DNA of 64,000 nt from Caulobacter sp. Root1455 (GCF_001426905.1 NZ_LMFQ01000001.1:248001-312000), one strand, 5' to 3'; positions 37,011 to 45,761 are shown, counted from the first letter of the stretch. A program made the numbers and translations. Notes: generated by a model not told the origin, from the letters alone.

Positions 37011-37498
37011 GCCACGTCAAAAAAAGCCGCATGAAACCCCGCCTGGGCCAGTTGATGACCCGGAAGGGCGGCATGTACGTGGCCGAGGCCCTCAAGCGCG
37101 CCGACGCGACGATGGAGACCCTGCGCGAACCATCGCTGGTCGGGATCGACGACTATATCGCCGCCTTCGACACCTTGCTGGCCTCCGGTCTCGACGGGGC
37201 GGGCCTGCTCGAGAACCTGTACGCTCGGGCCGGCGACATCGTCAGCCTCAGCGGCGCCGAGCGCAACGAGGCCGTCCAGATCGCCGCCTGGTCGCTGTGC
37301 AACCTGCTCGACGAGGCCGACAGCCTGACCCCCTCGGTCCTGGCCGGGATCAAGGTGCACATCGCCACGATCAAGCTGCTGCATCGCGCGCCCGCCGATC
37401 CCACGCTCCAGACCCCCATCCTGCAGGGTCTGGCCAGCGTGCTGGAAAAGCATCGCGGCGAAAACGCGGCGCAAAACGCCGCCTCCCGAGACGACTGA
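37007..37498 (+). CDS. Unknown helical partner of the receiver protein (163 aa)
   Basis: 163 aa, predicted all-helical, with a basic N-terminus (MSHVKKSRMKPRLGQLMTRK), no signal peptide and no membrane helix. Segments such as EALKRADATMETL and WSLCNLLDEADSLTPSVLAG look amphipathic, which fits a protein-interaction or scaffold role. No known domain is recognised, and no His in an HPt-like context is obvious. The ATGA overlap with the receiver gene means coupled translation, so the two most likely work as a pair. Confidence 0.72.
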   Translation: MSHVKKSRMKPRLGQLMTRKGGMYVAEALKRADATMETLREPSLVGIDDYIAAFDTLLASGLDGAGLLENLYARAGDIVSLSGAERNEAVQIAAWSLCNLLDEADSLTPSVLAGIKVHIATIKLLHRAPADPTLQTPILQGLASVLEKHRGENAAQNAASRDD

Positions 37499-37631
37499 TC
37501 CTCGGCGCCGCCGCCTGACAGGCGAGGTCCGCGCCGCCGCGTTTCGCCGCATCCCGACCGCGCTTCGCAGACGGCCGGTCGCGGGCCGGGCCGGCCCGTG
37601 CGACCGTCCTGTCGACGCGGAGGAACCCGGC

Positions 37632-38120
37632 ATGAGGACGCCAAGCGTTCGGATGGGCCGCCTGATCATCGCCCTGGCGGCGTTCGGCCTGATGGGCGCC
37701 GACGCGCCGGCGCCCATCCCGGACTTTCCCGACGGCTATCGCGACTGGCGGCACGTCTCCACCGGTCTGATCGGCCCTCACGCCCCGGCCTACGCGGCCA
37801 ACGGCGGATTTCACCACATCTACGCCAATCCGGCGGCGCTGCGAGGCTACAAGGCCGGGCGGTTCCCCGACGGCGCGGTGCTGGTCTACGACCTGTTCGA
37901 GGCGGTCGACCGCGGCGGCGACGTCACCGCCCAGGGCCCGCGGCGGCACGTCGACGTGATGGTCAAGGACAGCCGGCGGTTCGCGCGGACGGGCGGCTGG
38001 GGCTATGCCGAGTTCGCGGCCGGCGAGCGCGCGCCCCGCCCCGGAATGGCCGCCGCCTGCCACGCGTGCCACGAGCGGGTCCAGGCGCGGGACTATGTGT
38101 TCAGCGGCTTGCGGGATTGA
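37632..38120 (+). CDS. Cytochrome P460-family protein
   Basis: 162 aa with an N-terminal signal helix (LIIALAAFGLMGADA) and a P460-type beta domain (YRDWRHVSTGLIGP, FHHIYANPAAL, GAVLVYDLFEA). A single haem-c site CHACH lies at 143-147 near the C-terminus, the usual position in this family. It is likely a periplasmic haem protein; the family includes hydroxylamine-oxidising and uncharacterised members. GGAGG lies upstream of the ATG. Confidence 0.88.
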   Translation: MRTPSVRMGRLIIALAAFGLMGADAPAPIPDFPDGYRDWRHVSTGLIGPHAPAYAANGGFHHIYANPAALRGYKAGRFPDGAVLVYDLFEAVDRGGDVTAQGPRRHVDVMVKDSRRFARTGGWGYAEFAAGERAPRPGMAAACHACHERVQARDYVFSGLRD

Positions 38121-38158
38121 GCCTCGGGCTAGTCTGGCCCTCTCACCTCCCAATTCAT

Positions 38159-38289
38159 CCGTCATTCCGGGCCTTGTGCCCGGAACCCCTCTGTCCGCCG
38201 CAGGTGCGGGAGGGTGGCGCGCCGGCGCGCCATTGCTCTTCACTTGCGGGCTGAACCAGGGGTCCCGGGCACAAGGCCCGGGATGACGA
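38159..38289. repeat. Inverted-repeat element, family A, copy 4 (reverse)
   Basis: Same arms as other family A copies (CCGTCATTCCGGGCCTTGTG and CACAAGGCCCGGGATGACG). The core is inverted: GTCCGCCGCAGGTGCGGG comes first and GGCTGAACCAGGGG last. It lies between the converging P460 and acyltransferase genes. Confidence 0.88.
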
Positions 38290-38314
38290 TGTGAAATGGA
38301 GAGGGGCGTAGGCC

Positions 38315-39502
38315 CTACCGCTTCCCCCGCAGCCACGGCGCCAGCCGATCCTGCAGCGGCTGGTCGACATAGGTATGGAACAGCCAGGCCGCGCCGATGG
38401 CGATCGGGAACGAGGCCAGCCACATCAGCCATTGCCAGCCGATGCCGATCGGCACGGTCTCGATCAGCTTGTGCACCGCGCTCCAGTAGATCACCCCCAC
38501 CAGGATGTGGGTGATGAACAGGGCGAACGACAGCTTGGCGCCCTCCTCGATCCAGGCCTTTGGATGGTGGACCGGCAGGCGGCCCGCTCCCAGCACGATG
38601 GCGGCGATGGCGATCAGGCAGGGGATGTCGAAGATCAGCTCGTCGGGCAGGGCGTAGCGGTCCAGCGGCTGCATGGCCGTCAGGACGACGCAGCCGCCGA
38701 TCAGCAGGACCTTGGCCGCCCGCTCCGACGGCCAGTTCATCTCGACCGCCCGCGCCAGGCAGACGCCCAGCAGGAACAGCGGCAGGGCCCGCACGACGCC
38801 GAACCGGAACTGCAGGTCCGACAGGGCGTGGTGGAACACCACGCGGGCCACCCCCTCGCAGGCGGCGAAGGCCAGGGCCCCGACCAGCGGCAGGATCCAC
38901 GGATGGCGAACCTTGTCGGCCGCCCGCCACAGCCAGGGGAACACCGCATAACAGACCACCAGCGCCGACAGCGACCAGCTGGGCAGGTTCCAGCCGTCGC
39001 TGTTGAAGCCCCAGGCGTGGACCAGCAGGGCCTGGACCGGCAGTTGGTCCCAGGCGAAGCGCGAGGGCTTGTGGGCGTCGGTGCCGATCGCGTTCAGCAC
39101 CAGCACCAGGGCGGCCATCATGGCCAGCACGATCAGGTGCCCCGGCCAGACCCGCCCGACCCGGCGCACCCAGAAGCGGCCGTGGCTGATCCGCCCGGTC
39201 AGGGTCGAGGCGCCGTAGGCCCGGCCCAGCACATAGCCCGACAGCATCAGGAAGAAGTCGGTGGCCAGGAAGCCGCGCGAGAACACCTGGCCGAAGCGCT
39301 CGATGCGCATCGGGCCCTCGGCCCCGTAGTGGTAGATGACGATCAGCAGCGAGGCGAGCAGCCGCAGCAGATCCAGCGCGCCGCCGCGCGTGGCGATCCG
39401 CGCCGCGAGCGCCGTTCCATGCCCATGGGCGGATACGGCCGACGGAACGATCGAGGACGAGACCTCGTCGGTCGGGACAGGGGGAAGGACGGGTACGTTC
39501 AC
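38315..39502 (-). CDS. Acyltransferase family 3 membrane protein (OafA/YrhL type)
   Basis: A 395-aa inner-membrane acyltransferase with about 10 hydrophobic helices. It opens ALDLLRLLASLLIVIYHYG, containing the conserved catalytic His in the first helix (IYHY), then RGFLATDFFLMLSGYVLGR and FWVRRVGRVWPGHL, the typical R-x10-H-like loop. These enzymes O-acylate sugars on lipopolysaccharide, exopolysaccharide or Nod factors. The start is GTG with no clear ribosome site; a short polar N-terminus of about 40 residues precedes helix 1. Confidence 0.87.
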   Translation of the reverse strand: MNVPVLPPVPTDEVSSSIVPSAVSAHGHGTALAARIATRGGALDLLRLLASLLIVIYHYGAEGPMRIERFGQVFSRGFLATDFFLMLSGYVLGRAYGASTLTGRISHGRFWVRRVGRVWPGHLIVLAMMAALVLVLNAIGTDAHKPSRFAWDQLPVQALLVHAWGFNSDGWNLPSWSLSALVVCYAVFPWLWRAADKVRHPWILPLVGALAFAACEGVARVVFHHALSDLQFRFGVVRALPLFLLGVCLARAVEMNWPSERAAKVLLIGGCVVLTAMQPLDRYALPDELIFDIPCLIAIAAIVLGAGRLPVHHPKAWIEEGAKLSFALFITHILVGVIYWSAVHKLIETVPIGIGWQWLMWLASFPIAIGAAWLFHTYVDQPLQDRLAPWLRGKR

Positions 39503-39669
39503 AACGTTCGTGGCTTAACAAAGCCCGGCCTCGGGGGAAAGCACGCGCGGCGGACGAAGACGCGACACCGCGACGCGGCCGCCCGGCTGTGGCCAAATGG
39601 CCGCCCTCTCTCCATCCCCCTGCTGTCCATCCACCCCGCCGCCGTTGAAACGGTCGCGCCGCATCCTAT

Positions 39670-39684
39670 CTGTAACTTGTACAG
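39670..39684. promoter_or_regulatory. Candidate operator upstream of ygiD
   Basis: CTGTAACTTGTACAG, perfect 5-bp arms around a 5-bp centre, 21 bp before the ygiD start. The GTA-N5-TAC form resembles sites of small winged-helix repressors such as HxlR proteins. No such gene is in the window. Confidence 0.4.
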
Positions 39685-39704
39685 TATCTAATTGGATCGC
39701 CCCC

Positions 39705-40478
39705 ATGACCGCCCGCCAACCCGTCCTGTTCCTCGGCCACGGCTCGCCGATGAACGCCATCGAGGACAACGCCTGGAGCCGCGCCTGGGCGGCCCTGGGC
39801 CGGGACCTGCCGCGCCCCAGGGCGGTGCTGATGATCAGCGCCCATTGGGAGACGCGCGGGGCCAGCGCGGTCAGCGCTTCGGAGCGTCCGGAGACCATCC
39901 ACGACTTCGGCGGCTTCCCCCAGGCGCTGTTCGACGTGCGCTACGACGCGCCCGGCGATCCGGCCCTGGCGCGGCGGGTGGCGGAGATCCTGTCGCCGGA
40001 CCCGGTCGTCCAGCACCCGACCCGGGGTCTGGACCACGGCGCCTGGGGCGTGCTGCGGCCGATGTATCCGCGCGCCGACGTGCCGGTGGTGCAGCTCTCC
40101 CTGGACCGCGGCCGCCCCGACCGCTGGCACTACGAGGCCGGCAAGCGCCTGGCCGCCCTGCGCGACGAGGGCGTGCTGATCATCGGCAGCGGCGACATCG
40201 TCCACAACCTGCGGGCCGCGGACTTCCGCACCGGCGAGGTTCCCGACTGGGCGCCGCGCTTCAACGACAAGGCCAAGGCCCTGATCGCCGCCGGCGACCA
40301 CGACCCGCTGATCGATTGGCGCGGCCTGGGCCCGGACGCCGCGGCGTCGATCAACAGCGCCGAGCACTACCTGCCCCTGCTCTATGTGCTGGGCGCGCAA
40401 GAGCCGGGCGAGCCGGTGTCGTTCTTCACCGACGACGTCTTCGCGGCGATCTCGATGACCAGCGTGCGGGTGGGGTAG
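39705..40478 (+). CDS. ygiD: 4,5-DOPA-extradiol-dioxygenase-like protein (YgiD family)
   Basis: A 257-aa member of the class III extradiol ring-cleavage fold. Metal-ligand His positions are visible: H12 in LGHGSPMNA, H47 in ISAHWET, H111 in LDHGAWGVL and the late His in SAEHYLPLLY. The usual substrates are catechols such as DOPA; bacterial members are otherwise poorly known. The start at 39705 is preferred because the upstream open frame contains the promoter-like palindrome. Single gene, followed by a family B repeat. Confidence 0.88.
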   Translation: MTARQPVLFLGHGSPMNAIEDNAWSRAWAALGRDLPRPRAVLMISAHWETRGASAVSASERPETIHDFGGFPQALFDVRYDAPGDPALARRVAEILSPDPVVQHPTRGLDHGAWGVLRPMYPRADVPVVQLSLDRGRPDRWHYEAGKRLAALRDEGVLIIGSGDIVHNLRAADFRTGEVPDWAPRFNDKAKALIAAGDHDPLIDWRGLGPDAAASINSAEHYLPLLYVLGAQEPGEPVSFFTDDVFAAISMTSVRVG

Positions 40479-40507
40479 GGCTAAAAACTCCGCTCATCCC
40501 CCACGCT

Positions 40508-40646
40508 CGTCATCCTCGGACTTGTTCCGAGGACCCCTGCTTCAACCGCGAAGAAGGATGATCCGTGAAGCTGTGAGGTCGCCGACCAACCTGGAGCGAC
40601 AGCTCAGCCGACAAAGGGGTCCTCGGAACAAGTCCGAGGATGACGG
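40508..40646. repeat. Inverted-repeat element, family B, copy 4
   Basis: Intact arms (CGTCATCCTCGGACTTGTTC and its complement). The core begins TTCAACCGCGAAGAAGGATG, the orientation opposite to copies 1 and 3. It lies between ygiD and the GST on the same strand. Confidence 0.9.
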
Positions 40647-40701
40647 AGGTTAGAGGCGCGCCGCCCGCATCCTTTCCGCCCCCTCATCTGTTCTTCCTCG
40701 C

Positions 40702-41436
40702 ATGACCTACCAACTGCATTACTGGCCCACGATCCAGGGACGCGGCGAGTTCGTGCGCCTGGCGCTGGAGGAGGCCGGCGCGGCCTATGTCGACGTGGCG
40801 CGCGGCGATCCGGACGACGGCGGCGGCGAGCGGGCCCTGATGGCCCACATGGCGGAAGGCGACCATCCGCCCTTCGCCCCGCCCTATCTGGTCGACGGCG
40901 ACCTGGTGATCGGCCAGACGGCCAACATCCTGCTGCACCTGGGCCTGCGCCACGGCCTGGCGCCCCGGGCCGAGGGCGGGCGGCTGTGGGTCAACCAGCT
41001 GCAGCTGACCATCGCCGACCTGGTCGCCGAGGCCCACGACGTCCACCACCCGGTCGGCATGGGCCTCTATTACGAGGACCAGAAGGAAGAGGCCGCCCGG
41101 CGGGCCCAGGAGTTCCGCGCCCAGCGGATGAAGAAGTACCTCGGGTGGTTCGAGACGGTGCTGGAGCGCGCGCCGAAGGGCGCCGAGGGGCGACAGTGGC
41201 TGACGGGCGAGGCCCTGACCTATGCCGACCTGTCGCTGTTCCAGGCGGTGGAGGGCCTGCGCTACGCCTTCCCGCACGCAATGAAACGGCTGGAGCCCAG
41301 GCTGACCCGGGTGATCGCCGTGAGGGACGCGGTGGCGGAACGACCGAACATCGCCGCCTATCTGAAGTCGGAGCGGCGGATTCCGTTCAGCACCGAGGGG
41401 ATCTTCCGGGCCTATCCGGAGCTGGATCCGAGGTAG
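40702..41436 (+). CDS. Glutathione S-transferase family protein
   Basis: A 244-aa GST-fold protein. The thioredoxin-like half has LHYWPTIQGRGEFVRLALEE (a sigma/alpha-type start with a Tyr) and FAPPYLVDGDLVIGQTANIL. The helical half includes LTGEALTYADLSLFQAVEGL, the conserved Asp-containing N-capping box. The glutathione substrate is uncertain. The gene stands between two family B repeats. Confidence 0.9.
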   Translation: MTYQLHYWPTIQGRGEFVRLALEEAGAAYVDVARGDPDDGGGERALMAHMAEGDHPPFAPPYLVDGDLVIGQTANILLHLGLRHGLAPRAEGGRLWVNQLQLTIADLVAEAHDVHHPVGMGLYYEDQKEEAARRAQEFRAQRMKKYLGWFETVLERAPKGAEGRQWLTGEALTYADLSLFQAVEGLRYAFPHAMKRLEPRLTRVIAVRDAVAERPNIAAYLKSERRIPFSTEGIFRAYPELDPR

Positions 41437-41461
41437 GGACCCGGGCCTTCATCCCCCACCT

Positions 41462-41602
41462 CCGTCATCCTCGGACTTGTTCCGAGGACCCCTGCTTCAA
41501 CCGCGAAGAAGGGCGATCCGTGGAGCGGTGGGATCGCGACCGAACTGTCCAACGGCAAACCAGCCGACAGAGGGGTCCTCGGAACAAGTCCGAGGATGAC
41601 GG
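41462..41602. repeat. Inverted-repeat element, family B, copy 5
   Basis: Nearly the same as copy 4 at its left half (TTCAACCGCGAAGAAGGGCG) but diverged in the middle. It fills the space between the GST and the convergent DUF2147 gene, ending 10 bp from the latter's stop. Confidence 0.9.
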
Positions 41603-41612
41603 TCGTGGGTTG

Positions 41613-42065
41613 TCAGCTGGACGGCGTCCCGCTGGCCACCACGTCGACGCGGCGCCAGGTCTGCGACTTGCAGAACAACAGCAGGCAACCCCTGGCCTTC
41701 ATGGTGCTGGCGTCGGGGAAGTCGGCGGTGCCGCTGAGGGTCATGTTGAGGTCGGGCACGAAGACCTTGCCCTTCCAGCTGCCGTTCTTCTGCAGTTGGA
41801 AGTCGCGCAGCAGCTGCAGGCCGATCAGGTTGGCCGTGCCGCCCTTCTTGGCGTCGGCCTGGGCGTCGGCGGTGGCCCAGATGACGTTACCGCAGGCCCG
41901 GCCGCCGCCGCAGGGCTTGATCTCGACATGGACGGTGTTCTTGGGGTTGCGCCAGACGCCATAGGTGAAGGCGTCCTGAGCCGAGGCCGGCGAGACGGTC
42001 GCCAAACCCGCCGTCAGGCCGGCGGCCGCGGTCAGCCCGACGAGAAACGACTTCATCCGACGCAT
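41613..42065 (-). CDS. DUF2147 exported protein
   Basis: 150 aa with a signal peptide (about 25 residues, ending SPASA). The mature DUF2147 domain has TYGVWRNPKNTVHVEIKPCG, CGNVIWATADAQ and GLQLLRDFQLQKNGSWKGKV. Four Cys residues (two in each half) could form disulfides. The family is periplasmic and of unknown function. GGAGAG nine bases before the ATG at 42065 favours this start over later ones. Confidence 0.87.
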   Translation of the reverse strand: MRRMKSFLVGLTAAAGLTAGLATVSPASAQDAFTYGVWRNPKNTVHVEIKPCGGGRACGNVIWATADAQADAKKGGTANLIGLQLLRDFQLQKNGSWKGKVFVPDLNMTLSGTADFPDASTMKARGCLLLFCKSQTWRRVDVVASGTPSS

Positions 42066-42166
42066 GCGTGATCTCTCCAACCTCATGCGTTTTGAGGCAG
42101 GTTTGCGTTCGGATCAAGTCGTGGCGGTTTCACGCCCCGACGGAGCCGGGCCTTTCTCCCGTCCCG

Positions 42167-42298
42167 ATCATCATCCCGGACCTGGGGCCCGAGATCCCTG
42201 ATTCAGCGGACGGTGGAGCCTCTTGTCGCGCCGGCGCGCCGCTCTCCCGCGCCCGCGGCGGAGAGAGGGGTCCCGGACGCGAGGCCCGGGATGACGGC
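42167..42298. repeat. Inverted-repeat element, family A, copy 5
   Basis: A worn copy: the left arm is ATCATCCCGGACCTGGGGCC and the right arm GGACGCGAGGCCCGGGATGA, no longer fully paired. The core is in forward order (ATTCAGCGGACGGTGGAGCC and GGCGCGCCG). It lies between DUF2147 and the DJ-1/PfpI gene. Confidence 0.8.
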
Positions 42299-42323
42299 GG
42301 CAGGAACGGCGATCTCAGCAATC

Positions 42324-43037
42324 TCATGCCTCGACCCTCAACACCTCCGCCGCCGCCCGGGCCGCGGCCCAGCGCTCGTCCATGCCCCGGCCGTAGATCG
42401 CCTGCACCCGCTCCAGCACGGCGGGCGGGGCGGTCTCGGGACGGCCGGCGTGGAACGGCGGGGCGGGGGCGTATTCCACGGCCAACTGGATGGCCTGGGC
42501 CGTCTCCTCGCCCGCGACCTCGGCCGCCACGGTCAGGGCGAAGTCGACGCCCGCCGTCACCCCGCCGCCGGTGATGACGTCGCCGTCGCGCACCACCCGC
42601 GCCGGGTCGGGCGTCGCGCCGAACAGGACCAGCTGGTCGCGCCAGGCCCAGTGGCAGGCCGCCCGCCTGCCCTTCAGCAGCCCGGCCGCGCCCAGCAGCA
42701 GCGAGCCGGTGCAGACCGAGGTCACGTAGCGCGCCCCGGCCGCCAGCCGCCGGATCTGGTCCAGGAAGGCCTGGTCGGCCATCGCCTGGGTCGTGCCGAA
42801 CCCGCCGGGCACGCACAACAGGTCGCAGTGGTCGATGTCGGCCAGCCGCGCCAGGCGGGCGAACACCAGGCCGTCGGCCTCGATCTCGCCGCCCGCCTCG
42901 CTGGCGACCACCACCTGGGCGCCGGGCAGCCGGCAGAGGATCTGGTGAGGGCCGGTGAAGTCCAGGTGGGTGACACCGGGGAACAGAGCGAAGACGATGT
43001 GAAACGGCGCGGGCTCTTTACGCGAGGATTGGGGCAT
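42324..43037 (-). CDS. DJ-1/PfpI-family protein (isonitrile-hydratase-like)
   Basis: 237 aa, a single DJ-1/PfpI domain. The nucleophile C109 lies in the elbow VTSVCTGSLLLGAAGLLKG, preceded by DLLCVPGGFGTTQAM. VITGGGVTAGVDFAL matches the isonitrile hydratase and GlxA subgroup. It is divergent from a GlxA-type regulator that has the same domain fused to a DNA-binding unit, and the 101-bp gap holds both promoters. The enzyme's true substrate is unknown. Confidence 0.88.
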   Translation of the reverse strand: MPQSSRKEPAPFHIVFALFPGVTHLDFTGPHQILCRLPGAQVVVASEAGGEIEADGLVFARLARLADIDHCDLLCVPGGFGTTQAMADQAFLDQIRRLAAGARYVTSVCTGSLLLGAAGLLKGRRAACHWAWRDQLVLFGATPDPARVVRDGDVITGGGVTAGVDFALTVAAEVAGEETAQAIQLAVEYAPAPPFHAGRPETAPPAVLERVQAIYGRGMDERWAAARAAAEVLRVEA

Positions 43038-43138
43038 GGGCGGGCTCCTGTTGACGCCGCAGCATCGCCCGCCTAGCGTCCGACAGGAATGACAGACTTC
43101 CCTCGATATCCGCCAAACCCATCCGGACAGGCAGAATC

Positions 43139-44104
43139 ATGACCCGCGACATCGGCTTCCTGATCTTCCCCCAGTTCCAGATCCTGGACGCGGCCGGGCC
43201 GATCGCGGCGTTCGAGATCGCCGGGCGCTTCGTCCCCGACGCCTACCGCCTACGCCTGCTGGCCCGCGAGCCGGGCCCGGTGCGTAGCTCCTCGGGCGTG
43301 GCGATGACCGCCGAGGCCTTCGCCGAGGCCCCGCCGCTGGACACCCTGATCGTCTCGGGCGGCGAGGGCACGCGGTCGCCGGCGATCTGCGAGGCAACCC
43401 TGGACTTCGCCCGCCGGACCTTCCGCACCGCGCGCCGCACGGCCAGCGTCTGTTCGGGGACCTATGTCCTGGCCGCAGCCGGCCTGCTGGACGGCCGCCG
43501 GGCCACCACCCATTGGCAGCGCTCCCAGGACTTCCAGCGCCGCTATCCGGCCGTGCGGCTGGAGCCCGACCGCATCTTCGTCCAGGACGGATCGCTGTGG
43601 AGCTCGGCCGGGATCACCGCCGGCATCGACATGGCCCTGGCGATGATCGGCGCGGACCTGGGCGAGGACGTCGCCCGCCGCACCGCCCAGCAGCTGGTGG
43701 TCTATCATCGCCGCCCCGGCGGCCAGTCGCAGTTCTCGGCCCTGCTGGAGATCAAGGGCGGGCGGTTCGACGGCCTGCTGGCCTGGGCGCGCGAGAACCT
43801 GGCCCTGCCCCTGAGCGTCGAGCAGCTGGCCGAGCAGGCGGCGATGAGTCCGCGCAACTTCGCCCGGCTGTTCGCGGTCGAGACGGGCAGCACCCCGGCC
43901 AAGGCGATCGAACGCCTGCGCGTGGAGGCGGCGCGCGCCCTGCTCGACAGCCAGCCCCTGCAGGTCGAGGACGTCGCCCTGGAGACCGGCTTTCGCGACC
44001 CGGAGCGCATGCGCCGCGCCTTCCTACGCGCCTTCGGCCAGCCGCCCCAGGCGTTGCGGCGCGCGGCCCGCGTCTCGCAACCACATGTTGCATCGGCGCC
44101 ATAG
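43139..44104 (+). CDS. GlxA-family transcriptional regulator (DJ-1/PfpI + AraC HTH)
   Basis: 321 aa. Residues ~1-190 are a DJ-1/PfpI domain with C105 (SVCSGTYVLAAAGLLDG) and ITAGIDMALAMIGADLGED. Residues ~215-315 are an AraC-type double helix-turn-helix: LSVEQLAEQAAMSPRNFARLF, then VEDVALETGFRDPERMRRAF. It likely senses a small molecule through the first domain and regulates the divergent DJ-1/PfpI gene. The effector is unknown. Confidence 0.92.
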   Translation: MTRDIGFLIFPQFQILDAAGPIAAFEIAGRFVPDAYRLRLLAREPGPVRSSSGVAMTAEAFAEAPPLDTLIVSGGEGTRSPAICEATLDFARRTFRTARRTASVCSGTYVLAAAGLLDGRRATTHWQRSQDFQRRYPAVRLEPDRIFVQDGSLWSSAGITAGIDMALAMIGADLGEDVARRTAQQLVVYHRRPGGQSQFSALLEIKGGRFDGLLAWARENLALPLSVEQLAEQAAMSPRNFARLFAVETGSTPAKAIERLRVEAARALLDSQPLQVEDVALETGFRDPERMRRAFLRAFGQPPQALRRAARVSQPHVASAP

Positions 44105-44213
44105 GCCGCTACAAACGGTCAAGCTTGAACAACCCCAGATTTACGACGCCGGTGAACCCCTCTACCGGGACCGGGTCCATCACGGACCAGTACCGATTTC
44201 GGGGGAAATGCTT

Positions 44214-44888
44214 ATGCGTCTGTTCATCACCACCGCCGTGGCCGCCCTGGCCATCGCCGGCGCCGCCGCGGCCCAAACCGCCGGCCCGGCTCCCGCTCCG
44301 GCCGCCGCTCCGGCCGCGCCCGCCAGCGGCCAGTACATCTCTGTTTCCGGGGGCTTTATCGGCAAGGCCGACTACGACTACGGCTTCGCCAACGGCTATC
44401 GCTTCGAGGGCGACGTCGACGCCGGCGGCCAGGGCGCCGTGGCCTGGGGTTCGGCGCTCGGCAACGGCTGGCGCGGCGAGGTGGCCCTGGGCTACCGCAG
44501 CCAGAAGTCCAGCGGCGTGCTGACCACGAACGGCGGCGCCCAGTTCGACTTCGACGGCGGCAAGGTCACGACCTTCAGCATCGACCTGAACGGCTATTAC
44601 GACTTCCCGGTCGCCGGGCCGGTGCGTCCGTATCTGGGCGCCGGCGTCGGCGTGGCCCAGGTGAAGATCGACGACGGCATGCTGGACGACAAGGGCGACG
44701 CCCTGACCCTGCAAGGCATCGCCGGCGCCAGCGTCGCGGTCTCGCCGCGCGTCTCGCTGTTCGCCGAGGGCCGCTACCAGTTCACCGGCGCGATCAAGGT
44801 CAAGACCACCAGCGGCGCGGGCGACAAGGAGCAGAAGCTGAACATGACGGGCCCCGGCGGCCTGGTCGGCGTCCGCTTCGCGTTCTAG
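44214..44888 (+). CDS. Outer-membrane beta-barrel protein (OmpA/opacity-like)
   Basis: 224 aa. Signal peptide (MRLFITTAVAALAIAGAAAA), an Ala/Pro linker, then an eight-stranded-type barrel from about residue 42 (GQYISVSGGFIGKADYDYGF), with alternating strands such as VRPYLGAGVGVAQVKID and RVSLFAEGRYQFTG. It ends in VGVRFAF, the C-terminal Phe signature for outer-membrane insertion. GGGGGAA precedes the ATG at 44214. It is a structural or unknown-function porin-like protein. Confidence 0.88.
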   Translation: MRLFITTAVAALAIAGAAAAQTAGPAPAPAAAPAAPASGQYISVSGGFIGKADYDYGFANGYRFEGDVDAGGQGAVAWGSALGNGWRGEVALGYRSQKSSGVLTTNGGAQFDFDGGKVTTFSIDLNGYYDFPVAGPVRPYLGAGVGVAQVKIDDGMLDDKGDALTLQGIAGASVAVSPRVSLFAEGRYQFTGAIKVKTTSGAGDKEQKLNMTGPGGLVGVRFAF

Positions 44889-44910
44889 AGGCCTTTTCGC
44901 CGAAGCCACG

Positions 44911-44939
44911 CGTCACCCCCGACCTGTTCGGGGGTGACG
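44911..44939. terminator. Hairpin after the outer-membrane protein gene
   Basis: A perfect 10-bp stem CGTCACCCCC/GGGGGTGACG with a 9-nt loop, 22 bp after the stop. There is no clear U-tract, so rho-independent termination is likely but not certain. Confidence 0.55.
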
Positions 44940-45013
44940 CTCTTGGGGATCGATATGCGCTCCAGGGTCGGCGCTCCGCCGGCACGCCGTCCGACGTCTT
45001 ACCCCCTCACCCT

Positions 45014-45056
45014 CCCAAGCTTCGCTTGGGCCCCTCCCTCTCCCCATGGGAGAGGG
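45014..45056. terminator. Tandem hairpins between converging genes
   Basis: CCCAAG-CTTCG-CTTGGG (45014-45030) and CCCTCTCCC-CAT-GGGAGAGGG (45036-45056) are two perfect stems that end 5 bp from the DUF1003 stop. They probably end transcripts from both sides. Confidence 0.5.
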
Positions 45057-45061
45057 TTCTA

Positions 45062-45625
45062 TCAGCCGCGCTCTTCCGCCATCCGGGCCACCTGGGCCTT
45101 CAGGATCTCCAGGGCCTCGGTGTTGCAGCGCAGGATCTCGACCATCTCCTGTTCGCGCAGAGCGTCCAGCTTGGTGTGCAGGCGCATGATCTCCAGCTCG
45201 GCGCGCAGATTGACCAGATAGTCGTGCTCGGCGTTCAGGCGGTCCTTCATGGCCTGCCGGTTCTGGCTCATCATGATCACCGGCGCCTGGATCGCGGCGA
45301 CGGTCGACAGGATCAGGTTGAGGAAGATGAACGGATAGGGGTCGAACGACAGGCGCCATGGCCTGAGGGCGACGTTCAGGCCGATCCACAGGACCAGGCC
45401 CAGGCTGAAGCCGCCGATGAACGTCCAGGAGCCGCCGACCGCCGCGACCGAGTCGGCCAGCCTGTCCCAATAGGTCCGATCGTCGGCCACCAGCGCCTTG
45501 TTCAACCCCGTGGGGGCCTCGGCGGCGATCAGGTCGATGACGCTCCTCTGCACGTCCGTCAGTTCGGGATAGGGCGTGGCCAGCAGATCGCGGGCCAGCT
45601 GGTCGAGGCGTTGCTCAGGAGTCAT
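45062..45625 (-). CDS. DUF1003 membrane protein
   Basis: 187 aa. The N-terminal ~65 residues are soluble and helical. Two membrane helices follow (SWTFIGGFSLGLVLWIGLNV and FIFLNLILSTVAAIQAPVIM) with the family motif MMSQNRQAMKDRLNAEHDYLVN. The C-terminal coiled coil (LRAELEIMRLHTKLDALREQ and on) ends the protein. This matches DUF1003 throughout; its function is not known. The ATG at 45625 is the first plausible start after a non-protein-like extension. Confidence 0.86.
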   Translation of the reverse strand: MTPEQRLDQLARDLLATPYPELTDVQRSVIDLIAAEAPTGLNKALVADDRTYWDRLADSVAAVGGSWTFIGGFSLGLVLWIGLNVALRPWRLSFDPYPFIFLNLILSTVAAIQAPVIMMSQNRQAMKDRLNAEHDYLVNLRAELEIMRLHTKLDALREQEMVEILRCNTEALEILKAQVARMAEERG

Positions 45626-45761
45626 GGGCGCTCGCACGGCGAAGGATCGGTGGAAGATGCGCGTTCCGGCGTCGGGCGCAAGACACATGACCTTCCGCGC
45701 TTGACCGCCCCCGCCTCCCGGGCGTCTGATCAACGATAACAAACAAAACGGGAGGGACGCC

